NCBI GenBank assembly: GCA_047495785.1
Contig: JBLDXI010000007.1
Span: forward strand, 496,001 to 560,000
Direction: 5' to 3'
DNA from: Lepidodermella squamata
Taxonomy: Eukaryota > Gastrotricha
Length of the DNA: 64,000 nucleotides
The first letter of the stretch is position 1. Each line of letters opens with the position of its first letter. The notes beneath the pieces are model-generated. The model made no database searches. It was not told the DNA's origin and saw only the letters and a program-made list of their open reading frames with translations. Of this stretch, positions 22,529 through 35,368 are shown one piece after another. The position numbers and the translations under genes are program-made.

Positions 22529-25269
22529 TCACAGGCTCAAGTTGCTAGAAGGCGTGCTCAGAGAGCTCAGCGATGACTCATTAGACTGCGACTTGGAGAA
22601 GGCGTGTTTCTTCGGTTTATTGCCACCACGCCGCCAATTGCCTGATTCCGGCGCGCCGTCGAAAACAGACTCCATATTTGTATTGTTGTCAATGCTAGTC
22701 GCTACGAAAAGCGACGGCGCCGTGGTTAAATCTTCAGCTAGGCCGTTACTGTTTGCCGTGTCAATCTGTTGAATCGTTGCCCCGTTCTTTAACGTGTGCT
22801 CGCTTCGACTCGAGGCGGACGGCAACTTCTCGCGAACAAATCGCATGAGTTTGATCGGCAGCAGGGATGATTGCGTCCGGCTGGTCATAAAATGACTGCT
22901 GTGATCTCGCTGGCAGTGGTTGAACTGCGATGCCAGATCAGAGGAACCCTCCCTGTGGCGGTTTTTCAAGCAGCAAATGAATATGCGAAGAAATGACCGG
23001 CGAAATTTAGGAACGGCTATTAGATAGACGATAGGGACCAACAATGCGCATGAATAAGTTAGCCAGAGGCAGATTCTCAAGGCTAATGAAGGAAAGTTCG
23101 GCAAGAAAGCTCCTGTATGAAACAATTTTTTAATAGAGAAAATTACAAAACTTTTCATGACCTACTGGCTACGACGGCGATTTGAAGAGGGGCCAAACTT
23201 AGTCCGGTAACGATTGAAACGACTCTGAGGCCATCCGTAATTTGTTTCTCGACTTTCAGCTTGCTCCACAACAATTTTTCTGAAATTTTATCAAAACTTG
23301 AATACAAAAACCACCGCCAATGGTTATAACTATACCTTTTTTGATGAGATCGTCAGCTCCGAGCAGATCGTCGTCGAGGTATTTGAAAGCTTCTTTCTTC
23401 TTTTTCTTTCCGCGGCTATCAGCGGCGTCCAGACTTGCGGCGTCAGTTTCGCTCATTTTAAAATGAAGGCCCGAGCAAACTTCAACGTCGATAACTTTAG
23501 CATCGCGATACTTTTGACGAATCGTACTGAAAAAAATGACAAATAGACGTTAATTAATTTCACTTTTTTAGTCATTCATTTGGTAAAACTTGATCATCAT
23601 TTTCGGAAATTTTCGGAACTCAATGGAAAATAAGTTGGACTTCTACAGCGTGTCCCAACTATTTTTAATTTGGCAACTTTTTGTTGGAAATTCAGCTGAG
23701 TTGTTTAAATTGAACCTACCCAGAGAATATTCCATATTTTATCCGCGATTCAACGGAAGAAATAAAAAATTCACCGGAGAATTCCCGGAAAATCTTGGTG
23801 GTAACTGTTTCGGTAATTTCGTTATTCTACCCGATTTTACCGAATCCCCCGACTTTTTTAATCAAGCGACATACTTATGATTACTATTCTCGTGATTTTA
23901 AATTTTTCCAACATCTTTCTGGCTATGAAATGTGACGTCGTCTCTCGTTTTAGAGTATCTGAACTCTTTTCGGTGCATTTTCTTTGCTTGCGTTACTTAT
24001 GGGACACGCTGCATAAAAATTCCTTTACCGATCTTGAAACCCCTGAACTCTTTGGAGGTTCTAAAAGAAATCGAACAGTGCCTTTTTAATATTTCTTTTT
24101 AAGATCACATTGACGGTAACTAGGGGTAAATTTGAACAAAACCAAGCTGTTCGAATGAAAAAATCATTATTTGCTGGAAAATTTCAGAGCTGAAAAGGGA
24201 CAAAGTTATTGATTCCTCATTCGCCCGTACATTTTGAGAAATCGTCTACTTTTACCTGTTTTGTCAGTTTAAAATGTGTTTGTCCAACTTAAGATAATTA
24301 GCGGGTAATTAAGAACACCCAGCATATTCAACAGACTCATATGGGTTTGAAGATTTTCCCTGTAAATATTAAAGCCCACGCCCAAGTCCAAAATTGCCCG
24401 ATTTTTTACCTCAACTCTCAATTAGAAGTCACCATCAGAATTTAGCCTCCTTCGATTTCAGAGAGAGTAGAGAGTAAAGGTAGGAGAAAGCAAGGATTTT
24501 AAGGGTTCTAAAACAAAATCCAGAGTCACAAAATTTTTGGATAAGGATTATGATAGATAAAAAATTTATTGAGCTATTTCGAAACTTACTCAGCTTCTTC
24601 GAAGCTTTTAGCATTGAAAGAATGAATGAAGGCCGCAATGACAGCACAAGGCACCGCGAAGCTGGCAATGATGCGGAACATGACGAAGCCATGCTCGTCA
24701 TGGTAATCACACCTGTGATCGCCATCGACCGGCAGCCAAGTTCGCCAGCCCAGAACCGCACTGACTGCCGCAACAGCGCCAATCACCCAGACTACGGCAC
24801 ATTTCCGCAGGGCCTCCCATAAATTTTCGACCTTACTATGCGACATTAGTTTCGATAAAGCTGATCTTTGATCAATTGCGATAGCAGCTAGGCCACTTAG
24901 TAAAACAGCTGTTATTGCTACGTTCGACATTTCGTAGGCTCGGCAAAGGTCGTAGCCGAACACCCACCGGCCGTCGAGCGCGTCGATGCTGATAGCCAGC
25001 GGCATGGTAAACAGCGACACAACGGCGCAAGATACGATAAGGTGGCTGATGAGAACTTTCGTGATTACCGGCACTTTGTGCGCGAGAAGGATAGAAACAA
25101 CGGCGATGATGCAAACAAGAAGGGTTAGACCGGCCAGGGCGGATAGCGGCGCTGCAACGGCGATTGCCGTTGATTTATTCGCCTCGAAATACTGCTGGGC
25201 CAGGCAGAAGTGCGACGACTCGTTCGTGCACGACGAAGTCATGTTGATAACTAGACTTGACGATGACAT
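22529..25269 (-). CDS. Orphan rhodopsin-type GPCR, highly divergent
   Basis: Four exons (24590-25269, 23336-23526, 23166-23279, 22529-23112) join in phase to 522 residues. Seven helices can be traced, with glycosylation-type NMT and NES sites in the N-terminus. TM3 is followed by AIDQRS where DRY is expected. The third intracellular loop is long, acidic and Lys-rich (GKKKKKEAFKYLDDDLLGAD). TM6 reads GLSLAPLQIAVV with no CWxP. TM7 reads LLVPIVYLIAVPKFRR, resembling NPxxY but with Val for Asn. The tail is Ser-rich. The fold is clear; the ligand class is not. The first intron is 1063 bp and holds no recognised gene; the others are about 53-55 bp. Confidence 0.8.
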
Positions 25270-26799
25270 GTTCTCAAAAATCGCAGCCTACATCGCTAAG
25301 TTAAAAAATTGTGTTTTTAAATTATTTGTTGTGAGTGCAATTCTAGCACTAAAGGAAGTTGAGGCATCCGGTCACGCAGTGTTAAATTTCATTAGGCGGC
25401 GACACTTGCTACTGCAAAAAACTGTTAATTGGAATTGATCGCAGCGAAAATCATACAATTTGGGAAAAAATAATTGAAAAATCAATAAGTGCAATCTACG
25501 CATGCAGAATATACAGACTTCATATACCAAAATTCGTTATACTACAGAGTAATGTGGCGGAGGAATAGTCTGAGCTAATAATTTCCTGGTGGATGATGCA
25601 TTCTCGCATCTGGCTGAGAAAAAAACAATATATCGTAGAAAATCGATTTGTGAGGTCATTCACACTCGTGTTTTTACCTCGTGCTAATGTGTGCGGCTTT
25701 TCGTTGGAGAGAAAAAAAAACAGTCACTAGATGCCATCAAAAAGACGACGATAGAAGACAAGATAAGTAAGTATGCCAGGCTGCCTATAATACTCGCAAT
25801 AAGGAAGGTCACATGAAAAAATGCGCACATGCCCCAGGTAAACACGCATGGGATGTGAGAGTAGATTGCTTCTGACAGCAGCCGCTTCAGATGTCAGTCG
25901 GAAATAAGCCGTGGCCACTACGTTCATGTCATATTACCTGACGCGGATACATTTGTTTCAGACAACCGCGTTATAATCTAGGAACAGACAAACTATTTCG
26001 TTTTTTTTAAAGCCAATGTTTCAACAAAAGTAATAATATTTTGCAATGAATCGTTTCATAGCTGTTAAGATCAAGGCGTGAAGATAAAAGCCTGAGAGGG
26101 TGGGCGAAAAACCTCGAAGCAATGGGGGAAATGGGGATTCAGAACCGGCTCATAAAACATATGAATATAACCAGCGAAAAAACACGCACGAGTCTGCAGA
26201 GCGAAACGAAATAGAGAGAGAATGGAGAGAGAGGGGCACATATGTTTCTTGCAGCTGTATTCACAAAAAAATACTCGATCCGAAATGCCTGATGATAATG
26301 AGTGTAGTAATAAAATTCCGCCCTGCTCTCCAGCGCTATGTGATGAGAAATAAAATGCGGCCTATATAGAAAAGTGTCTCCAGTAAAAGTCAAGCGGGAA
26401 TTAATTTCGGTACAATAGAAAATAGAAAGCAAAGTACTTTTTTAGTAGTTCAGCGAAAATCTCATTAATTCTTTATTTCGGACAAGCTATGGGGAAAATA
26501 GCAATAATATTCGGTTTCCTCTTTCACTAAAAGGGCGTTCCGTAAATTGCGAAAACCGGCCTGTCTGTCCAAAACTCGGTAACAAAAATGACACAGATAA
26601 TTCCTAAATTTGCGTAAAAACCTACGTTAATAAATATATTTAAAATATTACTTTATTCAGTCAGGAAATTTATGAACTAAATATTGCTTTAAGATTGTCT
26701 CACGGTCCTTTTTCTAAATAGCATCACCGCATGTTATTCCATTCACAATTTCTGGTTATTAAAATAAGAATTAAATTTAGCGAGTCATTGCGGTCGATT
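25270..26799. other. Intergenic, GPCR to chitinase
   Basis: About 1.5 kb with no supported exon. The interval separates the GPCR 5' end from the chitinase 3' end, so it probably includes the GPCR promoter. A purine-rich stretch lies at 26080-26240. Confidence 0.35.
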
Positions 26800-29468
26800 T
26801 CAGAAATTGAACAAAAATCGCCGTAAATAGCCTCGAACTTGGCTTCGAGGCGGCGATGCGCCGTTTGTAGCGACCGGTCGACGGTTCGGATGTTGGGGCG
26901 GGCGTTGAGCTTTACGAGCATGGTTCATTACAGTCTTCTCCAGATGCATGCTATCGCTGTCTTGATCAATCGACCAAATCATCACGCCACCTAAACACTG
27001 ATTTTTGGCGTAGTCGATTTTCAGCTTCAGCGTCTCGTGGTCGTCGAAGCCTATCCACTGGTTGTCATTCCACGCCAAGACTTTAGTACCGGATGGGACG
27101 TCCAAGCGTGGCTTCAATGCCTTGTCATTGCCCAACATTTCCGAAATTTCGTGATAGCTCAACGTCCCGGGGTTAGCGGTGCATTTCCCGGCTTTACCCG
27201 GGCCAGAAAACGGACAGCCGGTCAAACTGCATGACCGAGAGGCTAGCGTGAAAGTTCGCGCGTAAAAGGCAAGGCCGAGGTTCAACTTCTCAGGCCTAAC
27301 ACCAGCTCTGTAATAAATTTCAATCGCAGCGTCGATTTCAGTCAAGTTAGTATGGCTGAGGACGAAGGGAGCTCGAGGAGCGTCCCAAACGCCGTGCATA
27401 TCATAGGTCATTACGTTGACCCAATCGCAGATTTCACTGATAGCCAACAGGTCGAAGTGACGCAAGTACCAGTAAGAAGCCGGAGCGGCGACGGAAAGGA
27501 GTAAGCTGTCGCCGAACTGGCGGCGAAGTTCTTTCAAGAGGAGGACGTAATTTTCCTTATCCTCCCGCTCTCCGCCACGCTCGTCCGCAACAGGGTATCT
27601 AGATTGAAGGTGACATAAAAAGAATATTTTAAGGAAGATCAACTTACTCCCAATCAACGTCAAGACCATCAAAGCCCAAAGCATTGAGCGTTGCGACTAC
27701 CGAGCTGGCGAATTCCTCGCGATTATCTCGAGATGACGTCATTTGGGAGAAGACTTTATTCGTCGGCTCGTCGTTGAAGGCCCAGCCACCTACAGCTAAC
27801 ATGACCTTCAACTTTGAATTGCGCTGTTTCAACTGAACCAGCCGTTGAGCCAGCGTTTTATCGCTCTCAGTCATCGTCAAACGATTTTCGAAAATTGTCG
27901 CGAATGAGAAAATGATGTGGGTGTAAGCGTCTGGGTTTAGGTCCTCCGGCGCGATCAAGCCGCAGTGGCGAACAGTCGGGTCCAATGACCAACCTGCGTA
28001 GTACCCTACGACGCGTTTCAGCGGTTGAGTAGCGCTGTTCGGGCAAACAGGGCGCGCTGGTTTTTCGCAGTTCGATTGGCACCCGAGGCGGCAGAATTCG
28101 GGTGTAGTCCCGCAGTAGCCAAACTGGCTACAGCAGATATTGAGAGGGCAATAGCGGTTCTCCTCAGCGGCGAATCGACCACATTCAGTCTTCGTCATGG
28201 AGTTGGCAGACTTGCCACAGTTCGAGAGGCAACCCTCGCCGCAAAACTCGGCGCCTCGTCCGCAAAATCCCCATTTAGAGCAACACGAACCTGAGAAAAA
28301 AATTAGAATTTTCCCGAAAATGTTAGGTCATTGACTTTACCATCTGAGCAGGGCTTCGTAGCCGAGCACATTTGTTCTTCTTTTTTCAAAGTTTTCGACT
28401 TCTGACCAGTAGGAACTCGACGGTCATCGTCGTAGCAATTCGATAGACAGCCGCTGCCACAAAACTCGTCTCCCATACCGCAGTAGCCCCACTTTGAGCA
28501 ACAAGATCCGTCAGCGCACGGTTTCGTCGCGCTGCACATAGTTTCCGGTTGACTTTTGCTTCTCGACGGCATCATCAACTGGTTGCTGTCAGCGTTACAA
28601 TTTGACAGGCAACCTGCGCCGCAGAAATCTGGCGTCGTTCCGCAAAATCCCCATTTTGAGCAGCAAGCATTGCCGTCGCATAACTTTGTTTTCGAACATT
28701 CGGGTTCGAAATCATCGATGTCGATATTCCCGCAGTTTGATTGGCAACCAGCGCCGCAGAACGCATCTCCCAGTCCGCAGAAGCCATACTTCGAGCAGCA
28801 GAAGCCGTTTTTGCATGGTTCAGCTTTCGAACACTGAAGTAAAGAAACAGGGCGTTGAGTTGAGCTTGCAGCGGTCTGCTCGTCGTTTGTTGCTCCTTGT
28901 TTACAATTGGACAGGCAGCCCCGGCCGCAAAATTCTTTCCCGATACCGCAATAACCCTAAAAATGACGCGTAACTGCGATCGATAGCGGGCAAATTTTAA
29001 TAAAATACCCATTTCGAACAACAAGATCCTATCAAGATAGAAAACCTGGGTTAGATAAGAGTTCGAGGGAATACTTTGATTCATACCATCAGAACATGGC
29101 CGCGTCTCCGAACACTCCTTTTCGGGTTTGTCCAGGCGTTTGCCGCAGTTTGAGAGGCAGCCTTCTCCACAATGCGATTCCTCGTAGCCGCAGTAACCTA
29201 AATTAAATGCAATAAACCGAAATCAACTGGGTCACTATAATGCGTTGGTGAAATGAGCGGCGGAATTATTACTTTGACCCCGTTTTAAAACCCGCAGTAA
29301 TCACTTCTGTGATTCATTTGAATAGAAGGTGAAGTGTTTATTACCCCATTTGCTGCAACAGCTACCGTCAGAGCAAGGTTTCGTGATGGAGCACTCCAAA
29401 GCTAGGACACGGCCGGCAAAAAATGCCAGAAAAACAGTCGCCCGGAACAAGCGGGATAGATCATTCAT
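26800..29468 (-). CDS. Secreted chitinase: seven hevein (CBM18) domains plus GH18
   Basis: Six exons (29345-29468, 29087-29197, 29009-29028, 28341-28956, 27648-28290, 26800-27598) join in phase to 770 residues. Signal peptide is MNDLSRLFRATVFLAFFAG and following. Seven hevein-type chitin-binding domains follow; six have the pattern CSxTKPCxDGSCCSKWGYCG and the last is CPLNICCSQFGYCGTTPEFC. A GH18 catalytic domain runs from about residue 383 (RVVGYYAGW) with the active-site motif FDGLDVDWEYP (catalytic Glu about 505), MTYDMHG, and the Trp of the final strand (VMIWSID). The enzyme should bind and cleave chitin outside the cell. The CBM18-GH18 order, especially CPLNICCS, is typical of fungal killer-toxin-like chitinases, not animal chitinases (which use CBM14). 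Normal local introns show it resides in this genome. A 20-bp exon splits one CBM18. Confidence 0.93.
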
Positions 29469-29822
29469 TTTTCGAAATTTCAGCCAGATATCGTGGGTGA
29501 AAAACGTAGTATTATTGGAGCTTGTTTACAAGAAGGCTTGTTACAAGAATTGAAATTTCAAGCTCGTGCTCAACTGAAATCGAAACACGCGATCTAAATT
29601 TACGTAATTCGTCAGCCCTGTTTTCACGCACGACATCAAGAAACCTTAAAATCGTGCTCATCGGCGATTATTTGAAGCGCTAAAATCACTGGAGTGTGTG
29701 ATTGAGAACGATTTTCGATTTCTATTACACTGTTTTATTATTTTAAACATCTTTTTTTAATGTGAAAATGTGGTTAAACAATAAGTTTACTATCTGAGTT
29801 AACATTGAGGTTTGATTCTTCA
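29469..29822. other. Short intergenic spacer
   Basis: About 350 bp between the chitinase start and the stop of EGF paralogue 2, both on the minus strand. It must hold the chitinase promoter. No clear motif seen. Confidence 0.35.
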
Positions 29823-31925
29823 TCAATCGCAGGTACAGACAGGTGATAGCCAAAAGGCCTGGAAATACAAACTGAAAGTTGAAAGTTGAAGCAAGAATCC
29901 TAAGCTTACTTTTTATCGTTACTCCGTTTTCGATAAGTTTTTCTGGCGGTGTAAGTCGGCATTTTCTGAGGTATGATAAAGCGCTCCAATTGTCGATTTC
30001 CCGCGCCGATTCCAATGACTTCAAGGTGCCGGCGCTTTCGGCAGTGACGGTGCAGGACGCGGACAATAATCGATAGCGCCAAAATAGCGACAACCCCGAC
30101 GAAAACCGCGGCTAAAATGCGGTTCGTACTCGCGTTGAAGAAGTCGGAAGCGCGCTGATCTGTCGCATTAAAAGCCGAAGCTGTTCAATAATGTTGGACA
30201 CATTTCAATTACCACTACATCTACGAAAATGCGTTTTTGACTATTACATAAACATGTCGCGTTGTCTATGGCTGACAAGACTAAATTTTCCGGGCAACTG
30301 CATTCGAAAGAGCCATTAGAATTGGTGCAAAAATGAGAACAAATCATTGTTTCGGCGCATTCGTCCACATCTATTTGCGAAAAATTAAGCAAATACATTT
30401 TAAAAAGAAGCCCCGGAACCTACCAACACAACTTTTGCCATCCAAAGCCAACTTATATCCTATTGAACAGGCGCAGATATATGATCCAGGGGTATTGACA
30501 CAGTCTTCTTGGCATTGCGCTGTTCTATCAAGGCACTCGTCGATATCTGATGAGATTAAATTATGAAATGAAGACTTGAGTAAACAGATTTTACCTGAGC
30601 ACGTTTGATTGGCGTGTTTATAACCACGCTGACACGTTTTACAAGTGTAAGATCCAAAGGTATTTTGACAAATTTGCTCGCAATTCGCCGATCCATCATC
30701 GCACTCGTTGATATCTAATAGAAAATAATTACGAATATTTTTCATTTTTTTCAGGAAAACTTTACCTGAGCAAGTGATGTTGTTGTCAAGTAGCTGGAAG
30801 CCTTGCCTACACGAGCAGAAGAAGGAGCCTGGGGTGTTGAAGCAATAGCCTAAATTCACGTCGCATTTCGCCAACTTTTCGCCACACTCGTCGATATCTT
30901 CGCATTTAGATCCATCGCCCGCTAATCGATACCCACGCGGGCATTCGCACCTGTACGAGCCTTCGGTGTTAACACACCTATCGGCACATAACGGCTTATC
31001 GCTAGGCAAGGAGCATTCGTCAATGTCCTTGCACGTTTTACCATCTTCGAGCAACGAAAAGCCTGGCAAACATTCGCAACGGAACGATCCAGGTAGGTTG
31101 ATGCAAATTTGGCTGCAATTCGACGCGGATTCACATTCGTTGAAATCGTCACACGTTCTCGCCTCGTTGCCAGCGAAATAACCGGCCGGGCAGATGCATT
31201 CGAAAGATCCCTTGTAATTGACGCATTTTCCAGGTGAGCAAAGTGACGAATTTTTGTAACACTCATTCTCATCTGCATGAAAATTAATTTCAACTTAGAT
31301 TTTCAAAATTGGGTATCGAGTACCTAGGCAAGTATGCTGGTCTTTGGCTAACACGAAACCACTTGGACACGAACATTTGTAGGAACCAGGTGTGTTGATG
31401 CAAATTCCTTGGCAAGGTGGATGTTGGCTCTCCGGATCGGTACATTCATTAATCTCTGAGGAAAGGTAAAAAATGTGAAAAATTGTTGGATAAAACATCG
31501 GACCAACCTTCACATTTTCCAGTCATTGACGAATTCTTGTAACCCGGGCAGCAGCTCCGAATGTCGACGTACCTCTTTGGAGCCGGTGTACATTTCCAAT
31601 CACAGACAGATCTGAAATTCGAAGTTACAATATATTTCGATTGGGAGATGTGATAAAAAAAAATCACCTTTCTTGTTCCCCACATCCAACCTCCTTTTTG
31701 AGATGTTTGCATAACTCGTCGCCCTTCAGGTTTTTGCATACCTGATAGCAAATATCAGGGTCGCGAACTAATTGAGAATCGACAATTTCACAACTGCAGA
31801 AAAATGATAATAAATCTGAAATGTAGACAATCAATGACTTACCTCGACGAAACGCCTCGGAATAAAGTAAAAAATGTTAAGGTGAGGCCGAACAGCGAAT
31901 AACTCCCAGTGACTTTCGGTGTCAT
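29823..31925 (-). CDS. EGF-repeat single-pass membrane protein, paralogue 2
   Basis: Ten exons (31843-31925, 31668-31793, 31508-31611, 31324-31455, 30766-31272, 30595-30714, 30424-30546, 30248-30370, 29910-30180, 29823-29871) give 545 residues. Hydrophobic leader (SLFGLTLTFFTLF); a Cys-rich N-terminal module ending WKCTPAPKRYVDIRSCCPGY, matching paralogue 1; about nine EGF repeats, many calcium-binding type (INECTD, IDECSL, IDECGE, INECDD, IDECLD, VDECAE); a TM helix (ILAAVFVGVVAILALSIIV); and a basic tail (HRHCRKRRH). Exon borders are mostly phase 1, allowing EGF shuffling. Five EGFs are fused in one 507-bp exon, unlike the one-per-exon layout in paralogue 1. Likely an adhesion or matrix receptor; no orthologue named. 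Confidence 0.88.
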
Positions 31926-34900
31926 GCTACATGTTGATTATCAGAATTTACCGAAAAATTAGATTTAATAACCTAAAATTATCATCAATTTATTAACGCC
32001 TAATTTGGATTGTTTACGCTTATCAAAGTGGAGAGTTTGTTGGGAATACATCAACTTACCGTGTTTCCCAGCCGGTATTTTTAGATTACATGCGTGTAAA
32101 TAAAATAATTTTAATCCGCGCGTTCTTTTTCGCACGATCTCACCTCGTTATATAGTCGTAGTTTACCTACCTGCCGATGATAGTAGTCCGTGTCATCATC
32201 TTTTCAAAACGAAACCAACCGTATGCTAGGGCCATTATTACCTTTTTGCTAGAAAAGAAACGCGCGATGGCGGCGACAAGTGGCAGGCAACACCATCTCA
32301 TCTGAAAATAGATGAGCACGCCGCCGTAAGTTAATTCGGTTATAAATGTTTTGACCGGTGTCGCGCGCGATGATGAAGACGCGCCGCATATATGTGCGCG
32401 AGTTCAGAATTTTATTATTATTATTATCATGGCTATTACATTTCAAAGCTCAAGAGTTGCACGAGCGTAAAATAGATGGTGGCGGAACTTGAGGTGTTTA
32501 AATGAATTAAAAGATGCCAATAAACAGCAGCGGCTCGCGCGTTTGTTAAATTTACCTGGAGACGCACGTCTGGCGGTATCCGAACATGCTAATAAATCTG
32601 AGACAAAAATAACAAAAATAACCCTTTCATCTGGAACAAGTAGATGATCTCGATACAGGTGCAAACTGAATTACTCTCGTAAGATCTGGCAAAAGATCAA
32701 GAACTATGGCAACTATAAGGTGGAATCGCAAGTTTTTTTCAAGTAGTGCCTCCGAAGAAAAAATAATATTTCCTTATACGAGGGACAAAAGGTATGGCGG
32801 AAAATCCTACCCTGGGGACAGCGTTTCTTTCAAACGAATAATAGGAGATTTGCTCCGTTTTTTTCAGTGCACAAAAAAGTGCGCGTGTTTTTTGCGAATA
32901 TGCAAATGTGCATTGCAGAAAAGCAATTTACGGTTGAAGATAGCGACCAGTATTTCTTGACTTTTCCCGCTTTGTGTCACCTTGTCCCGACAAGTGGCAC
33001 CCTGAGCCGGTGGGATTTAGTTTCACCGACGCAGTGACAACAGCAGCAACAACAACAATCGGGGCGGTCAATTGACGGCCTACTGCGATGAAAATCGCTC
33101 AAATTATGAAGAAAAAACTGAATGCGAGACAACAAACAAAAATGTCACGTACGACTCCTTGTGGACTGAAATGAAAATTGCCAGGTATATTAAATGAAGT
33201 TATTTCAGTAAACATTCAACACTCGGTCTTATTCAACAAAAATGTTTACCTCATGCATTTTTTAGCGGAAATCGAAAAACAAAGGCCAGTTTTTAATCGC
33301 GAAATGAAGAAGCAATTAACTCTGTATTAGAAGTTCGAAGTTGAAGAACTGGGGAAGCGGCATGCATTTTACAACTATAGGCTGACCATTGCAAGGCGTA
33401 TAATATTATGGCTTTATATTATTCATCAATATTTTTGAGGAAGAAAGCCGTTAACGGAAAATTATGTCAGCTTTCATTTCACACTGATTTATATGAGGAC
33501 GCGCTTAGAAACCAATAGTGCACTTTAAAACGCTGGGATTTATAGATTTATCTCTTAGATATATGTGCTATTAAATAGCGACGATTAAAGCTAAGGCAAA
33601 ATCCAAATATCTACAGATTTAGGGACGCATTTCCGGTTGAGTAATAACATGCTATTCCATCATTCGATATATTTTTTTATGGTAGTTGATGTGAGGATAT
33701 ATGTAAAGTTACCAATCCGCCAGCACCAAAAACAGATTAAAAAAATCCGAGAAAAAAGTGCAGAATCACTTTCACTCGAGATTTTCCCAAGACATACAGT
33801 CGAAATTAGCTGAGGAACTTCCGAAGTCCACTCTTGGAAAATTTTGCTAATACGAAAAAAGCTGTATAAACTTTGTCAAAACAGCCCAGGATAATGCCGC
33901 CAAATTCAGTCCAGATTATTGGCCCGGAATACGTCACTGGACTCGATTTTGGATTCTCAATGGATAAATGCATTTTAAAGAGCGCTAGATTTTTGCTATA
34001 CACCTAATAAGCAAATCCTCGGGGAATAAAATTATTGACAGAAAGCGCTAATTTTGCTAATTTTGACTCTGGGTGAATTCATTGACGTGCGAAGCATTGG
34101 AGCTAAACTCGTGTTTTGTGACTCTTTTTATTGAAAAATGCAAAAAGTGAAACAACTAATCTGCAAGTTCTCATGGCTGTTAAAGGTACAGCGACAAAAC
34201 AGCAACTTCGCGAAACAGCGAACGCGACAAAACAGCGAAAACTTGCTATGTAAAAGATACATCGTGTTTCTGCTGTTATGTCGCAAGTTGAAAAAGTTGC
34301 AGTTTTGTCGCGTTTGCTGTTTTGGGTATTTGCTGTTATAACATGTTACGATACTGACGAAAAGAAATGTGAAAAAGTTTAGGTCAAATTTAATTTTTTT
34401 GCGCTGCATTTTCTCGACATTTTTCAACGTGGGACTCCTTTCAAATTAGTTTCGCCTGCTTTTCCCATCATTAAAATTACAAATAAAGAAGGCGGATAGA
34501 TTTGAGTGAGTTGGCGGCATCGATTTGCTATTTGATTTTTGATAACGGTAATTAAGATTTTGCGAAGTGTAGCTTGCGAACTTCAGCCGAATATAGTATA
34601 TTACTTGCACATATTAGCAACTCAACTAGGTAATTTTACGAGGAGCAGAGTAAAACAGATAAAATGAGTCTTCTTGCCAGTCCTTTTGATGTGATATTTT
34701 CACATTACTGTTTCCCTTTCCCCTAATTTCATCCAACCTTCGCTCATTGTTGAATAATGCTTAATTATTTCCCCCTTTTCTCGGTCTATACAAGATGTTT
34801 TGTATTTCGTGATTGAATAAGTTGTTGGTTTAGTTTCGATTTTTACTAACTAGAGTTCATTTCCACTGTTACCATTACTAAAATACCACTGATGCGTTGG

Positions 34901-35368
34901 ATGACGCTGATTGTAACCATTTCGCTCAAGTCGCTATAAAGATGCATGAAACGCATTGGTCCTAAAATACGTCCCGACATTCCGACATCAGCGCCTATGA
35001 TTGATCAGTAGTTCACGTGTGTGATGATTGGCTAATATTCACGATGAATGTCATTCGATATACCTGGGAAAGGTGTGCAAAAAGTCGCAATTAAGAATAA
35101 CGGTGCATTAGCGTGAGAAAACTGTAATCAAAAATTTGTCGGTACGGTTTGTCTGACATTTTCCAACGTAAAATTTAATCTTCTTAAGCGCATCGCTATT
35201 AAAGATTAAGGAATGGTTTCTCGAATTTAAATTATTATAATTAAAAGTGAAGCAGGATGTCTCAGCCGAACAGACATCGCCAAGCCAAGTCGAAAGTAAT
35301 TTTCGCAGTATTAAAGTAATCACCGACAATTCACGAAAAAACTTTTCTAGAATCCCAGACGATTAGCT
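31926..35368. other. Long intergenic region
   Basis: About 3.4 kb without a supported gene. It contains an inverted-repeat element at about 34171-34345, listed separately. Small open pieces at 32443-32664 and 33806-34003 have no family resemblance. Confidence 0.35.
34171..34345. repeat. Degenerate foldback element with ACAAAACAGC motifs
   Basis: Left arm (CATGGCTGTTAAAGG through GACAAAACAGCGAAAACTTGC) and right arm (GCAAGTTGAAAAAGTTGCAG through GCTGTTATAACATG) are imperfect reverse complements. Both carry repeated GACAAAACAGC or its complement. This resembles the ABCA-intron foldback in design (short motif arrays in opposed arms) but differs in sequence and is more eroded. No target duplication can be confirmed. 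Confidence 0.6.

Noticed and set aside
23590-24089. ORFs in the first GPCR intron
   Set aside because: Random-looking composition on the opposite strand; the interval is explained as an intron by phase-consistent flanking exons.
26800-29468. Contamination by fungal DNA as explanation for the chitinase
   Set aside because: The gene is embedded between animal-type genes in one continuous sequence and has five introns of the local size; an assembly chimera is still not formally excluded.
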